A stretch of 64,000 bases of DNA from Stenotrophomonas sp. SAU14A_NAIMI4_5 (GCF_003086795.1 NZ_CP026003.1:514493-578492), one strand, 5' to 3'. Counted from the stretch's first letter, positions 43,296-52,338 are shown. Program-made: numbers and translations. Notes: a model not told the origin generated them from the sequence alone.

Positions 43296-44264
43296 ATGCG
43301 TTCGTTGCTGCGTGCCGTGCCCCTGCTGCTGCTCTCGCTGGTGGCGCAGGCGGGTGAAGTCGACCGCCGTATTGCGGTGACCATCGATGACCTGCCGTGG
43401 GCGCGCCTGGACGAGATCGTGCCGGCGGACCTGCAGGCGCGGCACGAGGCGCTGATGGCGCAGCTGCACCAGGCCGGTGTGCCGGTGGTCGGCTTCGTCA
43501 ACGGCAACAAGCTGGAAGTGGACGGCGTGGTGCAGCCGGCGCGCGTGCAGATGCTGCGCGACTGGCGCGATGCCGGCTATGAGCTGGGCAACCACACCTG
43601 GTCGCACATGGATCTGAACGCCAAGGGCGTGGCCGCCTTCCAGCAGGATTTCCTGCGCGGCGAAGAAGTGCTGAAGCCGTTGCTGGCCGAGCGTGGCCAG
43701 GTGCCGCAGTGGATGCGCCACCCCTACCTGCGTGCCGGCCGCACGCCGCAGGATCGCGCGGTGATGGAGACGTTCTTCGACGAGCACGGCTACCGCATTG
43801 CGCCGGTGACCGTCGACAACGGCGAGTGGGTGTGGGCCTTCGCCTATGCCAACGTGATGAACGAGCAGCCGGATTCACCCGAACGCGATGCGACGCTGGC
43901 GCGCCTGCGCAAGGGCTATGTGCCGTACATGCTGAACAAGCTGGACTACTACGAACAGCAGTCGCAGGCGCTGCTGGGCTACGCGCTGCCGCAGGTGTGG
44001 CTGATGCATGCCAACGAACTGAATGCAGCAACCTTCGCCGAGCTGGTGGCCGCGACCAAGCGGCGTGGCTACCGCTTTGTATCGCTGGAAGAGGCCGTGC
44101 GTGACCCGGCGTATGCGCGTGGTACCGAGGGCTATGACGGGCGCTATGGCCCCAGCTGGCTGCACCGTTGGGCGATGGCCGAGAAGAAGCCGAAGGACTA
44201 CTACGGCACGGAACCGGTCGTGCCGCAGTGGGTGAAGACGCTGGCCAAGGTCAATTACGAATGA
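43296..44264 (+). CDS. Exported polysaccharide deacetylase (NodB-homology) family protein
   Basis: A 322-residue protein with a Sec signal peptide (about 1-19). The NodB motifs are visible: IAVTIDDLPWAR (Asp-Asp), GNHTWSHMDLN (metal His pair), RHPYLRAGRT (motif 3), and LMHANELNAATFAELV (final His). These are metal-dependent de-N-acetylases of cell-wall or surface glycans. AAGGAT precedes the ATG. Confidence 0.9.
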   Translation: MRSLLRAVPLLLLSLVAQAGEVDRRIAVTIDDLPWARLDEIVPADLQARHEALMAQLHQAGVPVVGFVNGNKLEVDGVVQPARVQMLRDWRDAGYELGNHTWSHMDLNAKGVAAFQQDFLRGEEVLKPLLAERGQVPQWMRHPYLRAGRTPQDRAVMETFFDEHGYRIAPVTVDNGEWVWAFAYANVMNEQPDSPERDATLARLRKGYVPYMLNKLDYYEQQSQALLGYALPQVWLMHANELNAATFAELVAATKRRGYRFVSLEEAVRDPAYARGTEGYDGRYGPSWLHRWAMAEKKPKDYYGTEPVVPQWVKTLAKVNYE

Positions 44265-44281
44265 TGGCCAGCAGATAAGGA

Positions 44282-45124
44282 TCAGCGCTTGACGGCCAGT
44301 ACGCCGTCCAGCGCCAGCTCGGCCTTGAAGCCGGCCTTTTCCAGGCGCTTGGCCACTTCGCGCGGCACGTCGCGGCCGCTGGTCAGTTTGTTCGGCGCGC
44401 CGGTGTAGTGGAACAGGCGGCCGCCCTTGCGGATGACGCGGGCCAGGTGATCGTAGAACGCCTGCGAATACAGTTCACCAGCGATGCCGAAGCGCGGCGG
44501 GTCGTGCAGGATGGCATCGACGCTGTTGCTGGCGACCTGCTCGATCTGCTGCGAGACATCGCCCTGGCCGAAGTGCAGGCGACCACCGGCGGCCGCGGAG
44601 TCTGGATCAGGCGACCACGGATTGAGCGTGCGCAGCCACATCACGTCGGCGTTCTTTTCGAACGAACGGATCTGGCCGACGCCGGCTTCCAGCGCGCACG
44701 CGGCGAAGTAGCCGAGGCCACCACAGGTATCGAGGATGGACTTGCCAGCCGGGGCGACCAGTTCGACCTTGCGGCGCGCGTCTTCGAACGGCGACAGCTT
44801 GGAGGTCGGCAGCATCTTGATGCCGTCGATCTCGAAGGTGGGCGCGCCCCATTCGGTGGGCACCAGCTTGATGAGCGAGCCGCTGAACCGCGAGATCGAG
44901 GCGAAGTCCTCGCCGTCCCAGTAGTACAGCGTGCGGTCCTTCAGCTTGCCCGGCCACGGGTAGTGCTGGCCGCGGAAGCTGAAGCCCTCGGCGTCCAGAC
45001 CGACCGTTTCCTCGCTGCGGCCCAGGTCGAGCGAGCCCTGCCAGTCGGCAGCGCCCTTGTCGTGCGCGCGGCGCAGGGTGTCGGCGCTGTCGCGGGTGAG
45101 CAGGGGGCCGGTGTAATGGGGCAC
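44282..45124 (-). CDS. Class I SAM-dependent methyltransferase, spermidine-synthase-like region
   Basis: A 280-residue soluble protein starting at GTG (MPHYTGPLL). The SAM site is ILDTCGGLGYFAACALEAGVG, the acidic loop IRSFEKNADVMWLRTLNPWSP, and the catalytic-type motif VDAILHDPPRFGIAGELYSQAF. A late RKGGRLFHYTGAPNK segment is the usual beta-strand after the active site. The DPP motif suggests methylation of a nucleobase or amine, but the substrate is unknown. Confidence 0.85.
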   Translation of the reverse strand: MPHYTGPLLTRDSADTLRRAHDKGAADWQGSLDLGRSEETVGLDAEGFSFRGQHYPWPGKLKDRTLYYWDGEDFASISRFSGSLIKLVPTEWGAPTFEIDGIKMLPTSKLSPFEDARRKVELVAPAGKSILDTCGGLGYFAACALEAGVGQIRSFEKNADVMWLRTLNPWSPDPDSAAAGGRLHFGQGDVSQQIEQVASNSVDAILHDPPRFGIAGELYSQAFYDHLARVIRKGGRLFHYTGAPNKLTSGRDVPREVAKRLEKAGFKAELALDGVLAVKR

Positions 45125-45199
45125 GGCGGGTACCGGGGCTGGGCGGGGGAGGGCATGGTACCCGACCGGCCGTGAGCCCTGCAGGGGGGCGGGCCTGCG

Positions 45200-45523
45200 C
45201 TATGGGGTGCTGGTGCAGGCAAAACCGTGGGTGGTGCCCTCACCGGCCAGGAAGCTGACGCCGCTGGAGGGCTCGGCGTCCCGCAGTGTGCAGGCGCGGC
45301 GATGCACGGCCTGCGTCGCTGGCGGCTGCCGCGAGTACTCATACAGCATGCTGCCGTCGTCCAGCAGCTGCCAGTGCACCGTGACCCGGGTGCGCTCCCC
45401 ATCGTCGGTGTCCCAATCGATGGTGCGCAGTACCAGGGTGCGGCCATCGTTGGCCTGGCGTACCTCGTCATAGGCACCGGTGGTGATGACCTGCACCACG
45501 GCGAGCAGCAGCGACAAAAGCAT
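45200..45523 (-). CDS. Small exported protein of unknown function
   Basis: A 107-residue protein with a short hydrophobic N-terminus (MLLSLLLAVVQVITTG) and a beta-rich mature part (RTLVLRTIDWDTDDGERTRV, VHWQLLDDGSMLYEYSR) with two Cys (RRACTLRD, GFACTSTP) that may pair. Upstream of the methyltransferase gene on the same strand. No family recognised. Confidence 0.6.
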   Translation of the reverse strand: MLLSLLLAVVQVITTGAYDEVRQANDGRTLVLRTIDWDTDDGERTRVTVHWQLLDDGSMLYEYSRQPPATQAVHRRACTLRDAEPSSGVSFLAGEGTTHGFACTSTP

Positions 45524-45589
45524 GGTGAGGCCCCCAAAGTGGCCAGCCTCGGATGTGCTGCGGCGCTACGCCATCAGGAAAGTTGCAGA

Positions 45590-46006
45590 TCAGTCGCACT
45601 TCACCGCATACACCGGCCCGGCGCCGATCAGCAGCAGGGCCATGTAGTCGCTGTCACTGGCCTTTGCCTTCATCGAGGCACCGCGCGTGGTGTGGAACAG
45701 GCCGAAGCCCCCGGCGCGGCGGAGGAGCGCGCTGTCGATCTGCTCGGCATCGTCGCGGAAGTAGCGGGCGATGTCGCTGCGGCTGGCCTGGCTGAGGGCG
45801 TTGGGTTCGCGCTGCCAGTGGCCGTCGCGCTCGAAGGAGACGAAGTACTGGCCGCCTTCCTTGTCGATGCGGAACTCGGCGGGCTTGCGCGTGCTGGTGG
45901 TGAAGCAGCCCTGCAGGGGATCGGAGGAGAACGGCAGCTGGGTGCCGCCGGAACAGGCGGCCAGCAGCAGGAGGACACCGGGCAACAGCGGGCGCAGCGC
46001 GTGCAT
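45590..46006 (-). CDS. Small predicted lipoprotein of unknown function
   Basis: A 138-residue protein with lipobox LLLLAACS, then LQGCFTTSTRKPAEFRIDKE and VSFERDGHWQREPNALSQ. C-terminus ends GPVYAVKCD. The longer open frame upstream is not plausible as protein, so MHALRPLLPG is the start. Divergent from a small membrane-protein gene. Confidence 0.65.
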   Translation of the reverse strand: MHALRPLLPGVLLLLAACSGGTQLPFSSDPLQGCFTTSTRKPAEFRIDKEGGQYFVSFERDGHWQREPNALSQASRSDIARYFRDDAEQIDSALLRRAGGFGLFHTTRGASMKAKASDSDYMALLLIGAGPVYAVKCD

Positions 46007-46094
46007 GGGATGTCCCGACGGGGCAGGTGCGGCTAGTGTAGGGCGGGGGCGGGGCCTGCCCGTACCGATAATCGGCAAGAACCAGGGAACTGCG

Positions 46095-46370
46095 ATGGCA
46101 CAGGGCAAGGCACCGTGGTGCGGGTTGGCGAGCTGGCTGGGACTGCTGGCCGGGTGGGGCGCAGGCTGGCTGGCGGCGCTGGCCTTCGGTGGGAGCGCAC
46201 CGGCGGCCGGGCTGAGCGTGGGCGTGCTGGCCTCGGCCGTGGTCGGGCTGGGCCTGGCCGTGGCGGCACGGGCACGCGACGAGCGCTACGCGTGGCTGGG
46301 CATCGGCGGCGCGGTGCTGAGCGCGCTGCCGTTGAAGCTGTACCTGCTGCGGATGCTGTTGAAGCTCTGA
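46095..46370 (+). CDS. Small hydrophobic membrane protein
   Basis: A 91-residue protein, largely hydrophobic, with three predicted spans (GLASWLGLLAGWGAGWLAAL, LSVGVLASAVVGLGLAVA, WLGIGGAVLSALPLKLYLL). No family recognised. The ATG at 46095 is preferred over longer frames, which run antisense through the lipoprotein gene. Confidence 0.55.
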   Translation: MAQGKAPWCGLASWLGLLAGWGAGWLAALAFGGSAPAAGLSVGVLASAVVGLGLAVAARARDERYAWLGIGGAVLSALPLKLYLLRMLLKL

Positions 46371-46373
46371 ACG

Positions 46374-46395
46374 GTAGTGCCGGCCGCTGGCCGGC
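46374..46395. repeat. SMAG/REP monomer, GTAGTGCCGGCCGCTGGCCGGC type
   Basis: A GTAG-led palindrome between the small membrane-protein gene and dmeF, three bases after the former's stop. Confidence 0.85.
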
Positions 46396-46407
46396 AAACC
46401 CGCACCC

Positions 46408-47394
46408 TCACGCCGTGCGATGGATCTCCAACGTCACATGCACCAGTTCCTCGTGCACGGCCAGCGCCCTGCGCAGCTGGTCGGCATCCAGGTCGGCATC
46501 GCTGGTAACCACGCTGGCAGCCACCGCGTACTTGCCGCGGCCCACCTGCCAAACGTGCAGATCGGCCAGGCGCACCGGCCACGGGCCCTGTTCGATCACT
46601 TCGCGTACTTCAGCCACCACCGGCGCATCCATCTGCGCATCCAGCAGCACGCGACCGCTGTCGCGCAGCAGGCCGACCGCCCAGACCGTCACCAGCACCG
46701 CACCGACCAGGCCCATTACCGGGTCCAGCCAGGCGGCACCCCACAGCTTGCCGCCCAGCAGGGCGACGATGGCCAGCACCGAGGTCGCGGCGTCGGCCAG
46801 CACGTGCATGTAGGCCGAGCGCAGGTTGAGGTCATGCCCGTGCGCGTGGCCATGCGCATGCCCATGGGAGTGATCGTGGTCATGGTGATCATGGCCGTGC
46901 CCGTGCCCGTGCCCGTGATGAGGGTGGGCGTGGCCCGGGCTGTCGTGCAGCCACCAGGCGCACAGCAGGTTCACGCCCAGGCCGACCACGGCGATGAGGA
47001 TGGCCTCGTCGTAGTGGATGGGCGCCGGTACCCACAGGCGCTGCAGCGACTGCACGGCCATCAGCGCGGCCACGCCGAGCAGGGCGATGGCACTGGTGTA
47101 GCCGGCCAGGATCTCGATCTTCCAGGTGCCGAAGGCAAAGCGCGGATCGTGCGCATAGCGCCGCGCGCAGCGGTAGGCGAACACCGAGAGGCCGAGCGCC
47201 AGGGCGTGCGAGCTCATGTGCCAGCCATCGGCCAGCACGGCCATGGAGTTGAACCACCAGCCACCGAAGATCTCGATGAACATCATGCTGACGGTGAGCC
47301 ACATGGCGCGGCGGGTGTTGCGTTCGGCCAGCGGATTGCCGTCGTCGAACCGGTGGTCGTGGCGGCGGGAGGCGGCGAGGGCGTCCAGGTGCAT
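46408..47394 (-). CDS. dmeF: Cobalt/nickel efflux transporter, cation diffusion facilitator family (DmeF type)
   Basis: A 328-residue CDF antiporter that pumps divalent metal out of the cytoplasm. Six spans are apparent; the metal site includes ADGWHMSSHA (span II: D-H-x3-H context) and HVLADAATSVLA (span V). A long His-rich loop between spans IV and V (about 155-190, runs of HGHGHGHD) binds metal, as in DmeF. The N-terminus RRHDHRFDDGNPLAERNTRRAMW is also DmeF-like. It is divergent from an RcnR/DmeR-type repressor gene 50 bases away, with a palindrome between. Confidence 0.9.
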   Translation of the reverse strand: MHLDALAASRRHDHRFDDGNPLAERNTRRAMWLTVSMMFIEIFGGWWFNSMAVLADGWHMSSHALALGLSVFAYRCARRYAHDPRFAFGTWKIEILAGYTSAIALLGVAALMAVQSLQRLWVPAPIHYDEAILIAVVGLGVNLLCAWWLHDSPGHAHPHHGHGHGHGHDHHDHDHSHGHAHGHAHGHDLNLRSAYMHVLADAATSVLAIVALLGGKLWGAAWLDPVMGLVGAVLVTVWAVGLLRDSGRVLLDAQMDAPVVAEVREVIEQGPWPVRLADLHVWQVGRGKYAVAASVVTSDADLDADQLRRALAVHEELVHVTLEIHRTA

Positions 47395-47416
47395 GGGGGC
47401 ATTCGTGAGTGGAAGG

Positions 47417-47433
47417 ATACCCCCGTAGGGTAT
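47417..47433. promoter_or_regulatory. Palindromic operator ATACCCCCGTAGGGTAT between dmeF and its regulator
   Basis: ATACCC and GGGTAT flank a five-base centre in the middle of the 50-base divergent intergenic region. C/G tracts flanked by TA are typical of RcnR/CsoR-family sites, so it probably controls both genes. Confidence 0.75.
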
Positions 47434-47444
47434 ACGATACGGCC

Positions 47445-47729
47445 ATGGCACATGTACACAAGAACCGGAAACAACTGCTGACCCGGGTGCGCCGCATCGG
47501 CGGCCAGGTGGCAGCGCTGGAACAGGCACTGGACCGCCCCGAGGGGGCCGCGGGCGACTGCGCGGACGTGCTGGTGCAGGTGGCGGCCGTGCGCGGCGCT
47601 GCCCACAGCCTGCTGATGGAGCTGCTGCACGAGCACCTGCAGGAACACGTGGTGGCCGCCGAGGACCCGCAGCAGCGGGCGGCCGAGGCGGAAGTGCTGG
47701 TGGAGCTGCTGCGCCGCTACGGCAAATAG
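47445..47729 (+). CDS. dmeR: RcnR/DmeR-type metal-sensing transcriptional repressor (CsoR superfamily)
   Basis: A 94-residue all-helical repressor. His3, Cys39, His64 and His68 fall at the spacing of the E. coli RcnR nickel/cobalt ligands (His3, Cys35, His60, His64), which separates it from the formaldehyde sensor FrmR, where the last position is not His. DNA contact is through the basic helix [17 protein letters not shown]. On binding Co or Ni it should release the operator at 47417 and allow dmeF expression. Confidence 0.88.
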   Translation: MAHVHKNRKQLLTRVRRIGGQVAALEQALDRPEGAAGDCADVLVQVAAVRGAAHSLLMELLHEHLQEHVVAAEDPQQRAAEAEVLVELLRRYGK

Positions 47730-47740
47730 CCCGGGCGGGG

Positions 47741-47797
47741 CAGTCGAGCAAGCTCGACTCTACGCTTCAGCCCGGTAGTGCCGTCCGCTGGCCGGCA
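47741..47797. repeat. Two SMAG/REP-type palindromes of different subfamilies
   Basis: CAGTCGAGCAAGCTCGACTCTAC (a minus-strand GTAG element) at about 47741-47763, then GTAGTGCCGTCCGCTGGCCGGC at about 47775-47797. Confidence 0.7.
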
Positions 47798-47826
47798 ACC
47801 CCACCGCAGCGTCGTCGTGCCCGTTT

Positions 47827-47845
47827 AATGTTATATAGTAACATT
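47827..47845. promoter_or_regulatory. Zur-type box upstream of the COG0523 GTPase
   Basis: AATGTTATATAGTAACATT: perfect 7-bp inverted arms around TATAG, 24 bases before the start codon. It fits the TGTTATA-centred Zur (zinc uptake regulator) palindrome and is a striking AT island in GC-rich DNA. A repressor here would block transcription when zinc is plentiful. Confidence 0.82.
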
Positions 47846-47869
47846 TCCATCCGCAGCCCTCCGCCCCGC

Positions 47870-49195
47870 ATGAACCCTGTTTCCCGCGCCGACCGCCGCC
47901 TGCCGGTCACCGTGCTGTCCGGCTTCCTTGGCGCCGGCAAGACCACCCTGCTCAACCAGATCCTGCGCAACCGCGACGGCCTGCGCGTGGCGGTCATCGT
48001 CAACGACATGAGCGAAGTGAACATCGATGCGCAGCTGCTGCGCGACGGGGGCGCCGAGCTGCGCCGTACCGAGGAAACGCTGGTTGAGTTCAGCAATGGC
48101 TGCATCTGCTGCACCCTGCGCGACGACCTGCTGCAGGAAGTACGACGCCTGGCCGACGCCGGCCGCTATGACTACCTGCTGATCGAATCGACCGGCATCG
48201 GCGAGCCCATGCCGGTGGCCGCCACTTTCGCCGTGCGCGACGAACACGGCTTCAGCCTGAGCGACATCGCGCGGCTGGACACGATGGTGACCGTGGTCGA
48301 TGGCAGCGCATTCCTGGCCGACTTCGGCTCGACCCTGCGCCTGGCCGAGCGCGGCCAGCAGGCCGGCCCGGACGATGACCGCGGCGTGGTCGACCTGCTG
48401 TGCGAGCAGGTGGAGTTTGCCGACGTGATCGTGGTGAGCAAGGTCGAGCAGACCGATGAGGACGTGCTGCAGGACACGCTGGCGGTGCTGCGTGGCCTGA
48501 ACCGCGATGCCAAGCTGCTGCTGTCGTCGTTTGGCGATGTGCCGCTGCGCGAGCTGCTGGACACCGGTCGCTTCGATTTCGACCGTGCGCAGCAGGCGCC
48601 GGGCTGGGTGAAGGAACTGCGTGGCGAGCACACGCCGGAGACCGAGGAATACGGCATCGACAGTTTCGTCTATCGATCGCACCGGCCGTTCCATCCGGGC
48701 CGTTTCGCCCGCGCGCTGCAGGAGGGCATGCCCGGGGTGATCCGCAGCAAGGGCTGGTTCTGGCTGGCCAACCGCATGGACTGGGTGGGCGAACTGAGCA
48801 GCGTGGGCGCGGCGACGCGCACGCAGGCGGCTGGCTTCTGGTACGCGGCGCGCGAGCGTGTGCGTGCCGGCGATGAGGACACCACGCCGCTGCTGCCGCC
48901 GACGCCGCTGCCCTACAGCGACCTGGGCTGGGCGCGGCAGCAGGCGGACTGCTGGAGCGCGCCGTTGCCCGGGGTGGAGGAATTCCCCGATGGGGATGCG
49001 CATGCGGCGATGGCGCGTCTGTGGCACCCACTGTGGGGTGACCGTCGGCAGGAGCTGGTGGTGATTGGCGTGCACATGGATGAGCGCGCGGTGCGTGCGA
49101 CGTTGGATGCGTGCCTGCTCAATGACAGTGAGCTGCGCGCGGGACCGTTGTTGTGGCAGCAGTTGCCGCAGGCGTTCCCGGTGTGGAAGCGCTGA
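47870..49195 (+). CDS. COG0523 (CobW/ZigA-like) GTP-dependent metallochaperone, likely zinc-starvation induced
   Basis: A 441-residue G3E GTPase. Walker [17 protein letters not shown], the metal motif [13 protein letters not shown] (CxCC), and [12 protein letters not shown] mark the N-terminal GTPase; a CobW C-terminal domain follows ([26 protein letters not shown]). Zur-controlled members of this family deliver scarce zinc to client enzymes. The Zur-type palindrome directly upstream supports that role here. Length matches the ZigA/YciC group. Confidence 0.88.
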   Translation: MNPVSRADRRLPVTVLSGFLGAGKTTLLNQILRNRDGLRVAVIVNDMSEVNIDAQLLRDGGAELRRTEETLVEFSNGCICCTLRDDLLQEVRRLADAGRYDYLLIESTGIGEPMPVAATFAVRDEHGFSLSDIARLDTMVTVVDGSAFLADFGSTLRLAERGQQAGPDDDRGVVDLLCEQVEFADVIVVSKVEQTDEDVLQDTLAVLRGLNRDAKLLLSSFGDVPLRELLDTGRFDFDRAQQAPGWVKELRGEHTPETEEYGIDSFVYRSHRPFHPGRFARALQEGMPGVIRSKGWFWLANRMDWVGELSSVGAATRTQAAGFWYAARERVRAGDEDTTPLLPPTPLPYSDLGWARQQADCWSAPLPGVEEFPDGDAHAAMARLWHPLWGDRRQELVVIGVHMDERAVRATLDACLLNDSELRAGPLLWQQLPQAFPVWKR

Positions 49196-49203
49196 GGGCA
49201 GAA

Positions 49204-49345
49204 GCATCCACGCGTGGCGTGGCTCTACTGGTAGATCCACGCCATGCGTGGATGGCGGGGCACAACCAGACCAGTAGATCCACGCCATGCGTGGATGGCG
49301 GGGCACAACCAGACCAGTAGATCCACGCCATGCGTGGATGGCGGG
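49204..49345. repeat. Tandem 43-bp repeat carrying GTAGATCCACGCCATGCGTGGAT palindromes
   Basis: GTAGATCCACGCCATGCGTG starts at 49231, 49274 and 49317, exactly 43 bases apart, each followed by GGCGGGGCACAACCAGACCA or a partial copy. A more divergent inverted copy ends at 49230. Confidence 0.9.
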
Positions 49346-49356
49346 GTCATCGGGCC

Positions 49357-49397
49357 GGGGTCAGAGCCCTTTTGCTTCGCAAAAGGGATCCGACCCC
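49357..49397. repeat. Palindromic repeat GGGGTCAGAGCCC...GGGATCCGACCCC overlapping the ABC-F stop codon
   Basis: GGGGTCAGAGCCCTTTTGC pairs with GCAAAAGGGATCCGACCCC around a TTC loop. On the minus strand it encodes the last residues of the ABC-F protein (PGSDPFCEAKGL) and the TGA stop. Confidence 0.75.
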
Positions 49398-51004
49398 GGG
49401 TCTGCATCGCGCCATTGCCAGCCCTCGGCTCCCACCTGCAGCACCTGCGTCGGCCGCAATGCGCGCAGCAGGTGGGTGTCATGGCTCACCATCACCAGGC
49501 CGCCTTCCCATGCACCCAACAGTGACTCCAGCGCCTGCAGCGCGTTCAGGTCCAGTGCGTTGCCGGGCTCGTCCAGCAGCAACAGCTGTGGTGCCGGTTG
49601 CGCATAGAGCACGCTGGCCAGCGCGCCCTTCACCCGCTCGCCATCGCTGAGGCTGCTGGCCGGCCGCTGGATGCGCTGTGCGTCCAGCCCGAGCAGGGCA
49701 AGCCGCGTGCGCAGCTCGGCGGGGTCGGTCGTGGGATTGGCCGACTGCACCGTATCGAGGATGCTGCGATCGCCAGCCAGTGCCAGCAGCTGCTGGTCCA
49801 GCAGGGCGAGCGGTGCATGCCGCTGCACCTCGCCCGCGCGCGCATCCCTCTGGCCCGCCAGCACGCGCAGCAGAGTGGACTTGCCGCTGCCGTTGTCACC
49901 GACCACGGCAATGCGCTGGCCACGGCGGATATCCAGCTGCAACGGTGCGCTGCAGCCATGCGGCAACACCAGGTCGTGGGCCTGCAGCAGCCGCGCGCTG
50001 CCACGCTCGCCCTCGCTGGCAAACAGTGCAAGTTCGGGGGCTGCCTGCACGGCTGCGGCGGCACTGCGCAGCTGCTGCGCGCTGGCCTGCAGGCGGTCGC
50101 CCTGGATCTGCTGCGCACGGCCCTGGGTGGCCTCGGCACGCTGCTTCTGACCGCCCAGCAGGATCGGCGCCTGGTTGGCCTGTTTCGCATCGCGGTTGCC
50201 GCGCGCCTGCCGCTGTTGCTGGCGCTCGTGCTGCTCGCGCGCGCTGCGCTGCTGCTGGCGGTGCTGGGCGCGGGCATGGTCGAGCTGGGCGGCCGCAGCT
50301 TCGCGCTCGGCAGCGCGTGCATCGGCGTAGTGCTGCCACGGCCCGCCATAGCGATGCAGCCCGTGCGCGTCCAGTTCAACGATCTGCTGCATGTGGGCCA
50401 GCAGCTCGCGGTCGTGGCTGATCACCAGCAGCCCGCCCGGCCACTGCTGCAATTGCTGGTACAGCTGCTGGCGGTTGCGTGCATCCAGGTGGTTGCTGGG
50501 CTCGTCGAGGATGAGCCAGTCGGCGCCGCTGGCCCATGCGCCGGACAATGCAACGCGCATGGCCTGGCCACCGCTGAGGCGCGCGGCCGGCTGTGTGGGC
50601 TGCAGATCCTCGGGCAGGCCGAGGGCACGCCATTGCTGCTGCAGGCGTTCGCGCAGGTCCCAGCGATCACCGATGCAGGCGAAATCGGCTTCGTCGATGC
50701 TGCCGGCTTCGATGCGTTCCAGTGCCGCCAGCTCAGCGCCGACGCCGGCCAGTTCGCCCACGGTGCCGCGTGGCGGGTAGCCCGGCGTGGGCAGCAGGAA
50801 GACCCGGCCGCTGCCGCGTACCTGGCCGCTGTCGGGCGTCAGTTGCCCGGCCAGCAGGCGCGTGAGCACGCTCTTGCCGGTGCCATTGGCACCGACCAGG
50901 CCGGTAGCCACCGGTTCAAAGGAAAACGAGAGTTCGGAAAACAGCGATCGGCCATCGGCCAACCGATAGGACACGCGATCGAGCGCGAGGGAATGCGTGG
51001 TCAT
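49361..51004 (-). CDS. ABC-F family ATPase (ribosome-associated type)
   Basis: A 547-residue protein with two nucleotide-binding domains and no membrane spans. First domain: Walker A GANGTGKS, signature LSGGQAMRVAL, Walker B DWLILDEPSNHLD. A long Gln/Arg/Ala-rich linker follows (about 230-310), then the second domain: GDNGSGKSTLL, SLSDGERVKGAL, LLLLDEPGNALD. ABC-F proteins act on the ribosome, in translation quality control or antibiotic protection; this one resembles the Uup/YheS side in general layout, but no drug phenotype can be inferred. The C-terminal dozen residues come from a repeat element. Confidence 0.88.
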   Translation of the reverse strand: MTTHSLALDRVSYRLADGRSLFSELSFSFEPVATGLVGANGTGKSVLTRLLAGQLTPDSGQVRGSGRVFLLPTPGYPPRGTVGELAGVGAELAALERIEAGSIDEADFACIGDRWDLRERLQQQWRALGLPEDLQPTQPAARLSGGQAMRVALSGAWASGADWLILDEPSNHLDARNRQQLYQQLQQWPGGLLVISHDRELLAHMQQIVELDAHGLHRYGGPWQHYADARAAEREAAAAQLDHARAQHRQQQRSAREQHERQQQRQARGNRDAKQANQAPILLGGQKQRAEATQGRAQQIQGDRLQASAQQLRSAAAAVQAAPELALFASEGERGSARLLQAHDLVLPHGCSAPLQLDIRRGQRIAVVGDNGSGKSTLLRVLAGQRDARAGEVQRHAPLALLDQQLLALAGDRSILDTVQSANPTTDPAELRTRLALLGLDAQRIQRPASSLSDGERVKGALASVLYAQPAPQLLLLDEPGNALDLNALQALESLLGAWEGGLVMVSHDTHLLRALRPTQVLQVGAEGWQWRDADPGSDPFCEAKGL

Positions 51005-51173
51005 GCGACCTCCATGGGATGCCTGGTTCTCCCCTGCGCACAGGGGCGGGAAGAGTCGGGCCGTCTAGTGGAAAGACGGCGGCATCACTGGCGCATTGGT
51101 CGCGAGCCTCTTGGAGAAATGAGCGGGCAGTATAGCGCGGGTGGCTGAATGGTCGCGGTGGCGACGGTCACGT

Positions 51174-51197
51174 CATCCACGCATGGCGTGGATCTAC
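51174..51197. repeat. SMAG/REP monomer, GTAGATCCACGCCATGCGTGGAT type, minus orientation
   Basis: CATCCACGCATGGCGTGGATCTAC between the LysR gene and the ABC-F leader. Same subfamily as the tandem copies at 49231 and the copy at 54750. Confidence 0.85.
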
Positions 51198-51224
51198 TGG
51201 GCTACGCGACGGTGTGCGGCCGGG

Positions 51225-52124
51225 TTACGGGACGGTATCCAGCCGCGCGCCGATGAAATCGATGAACACCCGCAGCTTCGGCAGCACATGGCGGCCGGAG
51301 GGCCACAGCAGGTGGAAGGTGCCGCAGGAATGCACGTGCTCGTCCAGCACGGTGACCAGGCGGCCATCGGCGATGGCATCGCGCACGGAGTGCACCGGCA
51401 CGAAGGCCAGGCCGATATCGCGCAGGGCCAGTTCCACCCGCGCTTCGATGGTGTTGGCGACCATGTGCACGGGCAGTTCCTGCGCGGCCTCTTCATGCGG
51501 CCACTGGATCGGCCACGGTTCCAGCTTGCCGCTGCTGGGGAATTTGTAGTGCAGCAGCGTGTGCTGCAACAGGTCGGACGGCGCCTTGGGCACGCCGCGC
51601 CGCTGCAGGTAGGCCGGTGAGGCGACGATGCGCCGCGGGAACACGCCCAGGCGCCGGGCGTTCATCCGCGAATCGCTGGGTTCGCCCACGCGCAGCACGG
51701 CATCGAAGCCTTCTTCGATGACATCGACCAGGCGGTCGCTGAAATCCAAGTCAAGGCGGATGTCCGGGTAGGCGGCCATGAAATCGGCCAGCAGCGGCAG
51801 GGTCAGGTCGCCCACCAGCGGCAGGCTGATGCGCAGGGTGCCGCTGGGTGCGGCGTGCGGCTGGGCCAGTTCGGTGCGCGCGGCATCGCGCTCGGCGAGG
51901 ATGCGGCGGCAGCGCGCCAGGAACAGCTGACCCTCGGCAGTGAGGGTGATGCTGCGCGTGCTGCGGTGGAACAGGCGCACGCCCAGCGCGTGTTCCAGCC
52001 GCGCCACGCACTTGCCGGCAGCCGAGGCGGAGATGCCCTGCAGGCGGCCGGTCTCGACGAAGCTGCGGGTGTCGGCTGCATGCACGAAGGTCTGCAGGTT
52101 GGCGAGATTGTCGAGGACGGACAT
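51225..52124 (-). CDS. LysR-family transcriptional regulator
   Basis: A 299-residue regulator. The N-terminal winged helix-turn-helix reads LQTFVHAADTRSFVETGRLQ ... ASAAGKCVARLEHALGVRLF; the effector-binding domain follows (LRISLPLVGDLTLPLLADFM). It is divergent from the serine hydrolase and MFS exporter genes with 214 bases between, so it probably controls them. Confidence 0.92.
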   Translation of the reverse strand: MSVLDNLANLQTFVHAADTRSFVETGRLQGISASAAGKCVARLEHALGVRLFHRSTRSITLTAEGQLFLARCRRILAERDAARTELAQPHAAPSGTLRISLPLVGDLTLPLLADFMAAYPDIRLDLDFSDRLVDVIEEGFDAVLRVGEPSDSRMNARRLGVFPRRIVASPAYLQRRGVPKAPSDLLQHTLLHYKFPSSGKLEPWPIQWPHEEAAQELPVHMVANTIEARVELALRDIGLAFVPVHSVRDAIADGRLVTVLDEHVHSCGTFHLLWPSGRHVLPKLRVFIDFIGARLDTVP

Positions 52125-52338
52125 GCGGAAGTGCGGCGGGAAAACCGCAGGGTAGGGCCAGTTGCCGCGGGCGGCCAGCGGGCCGTTGCAACACTGCGGT
52201 GCAGGGCCGGTGCGCCGTGGCAGTCCGCGCAGTCCGCCGATTGCGGACCTGGGGGTCCACGAAGCACGGAGCGCTGACCCGCTTTTTGCGGCGGCGCAGG
52301 CTGCCTAACGTGGCGACCCTCCCCCAAAGGATTGCCCC

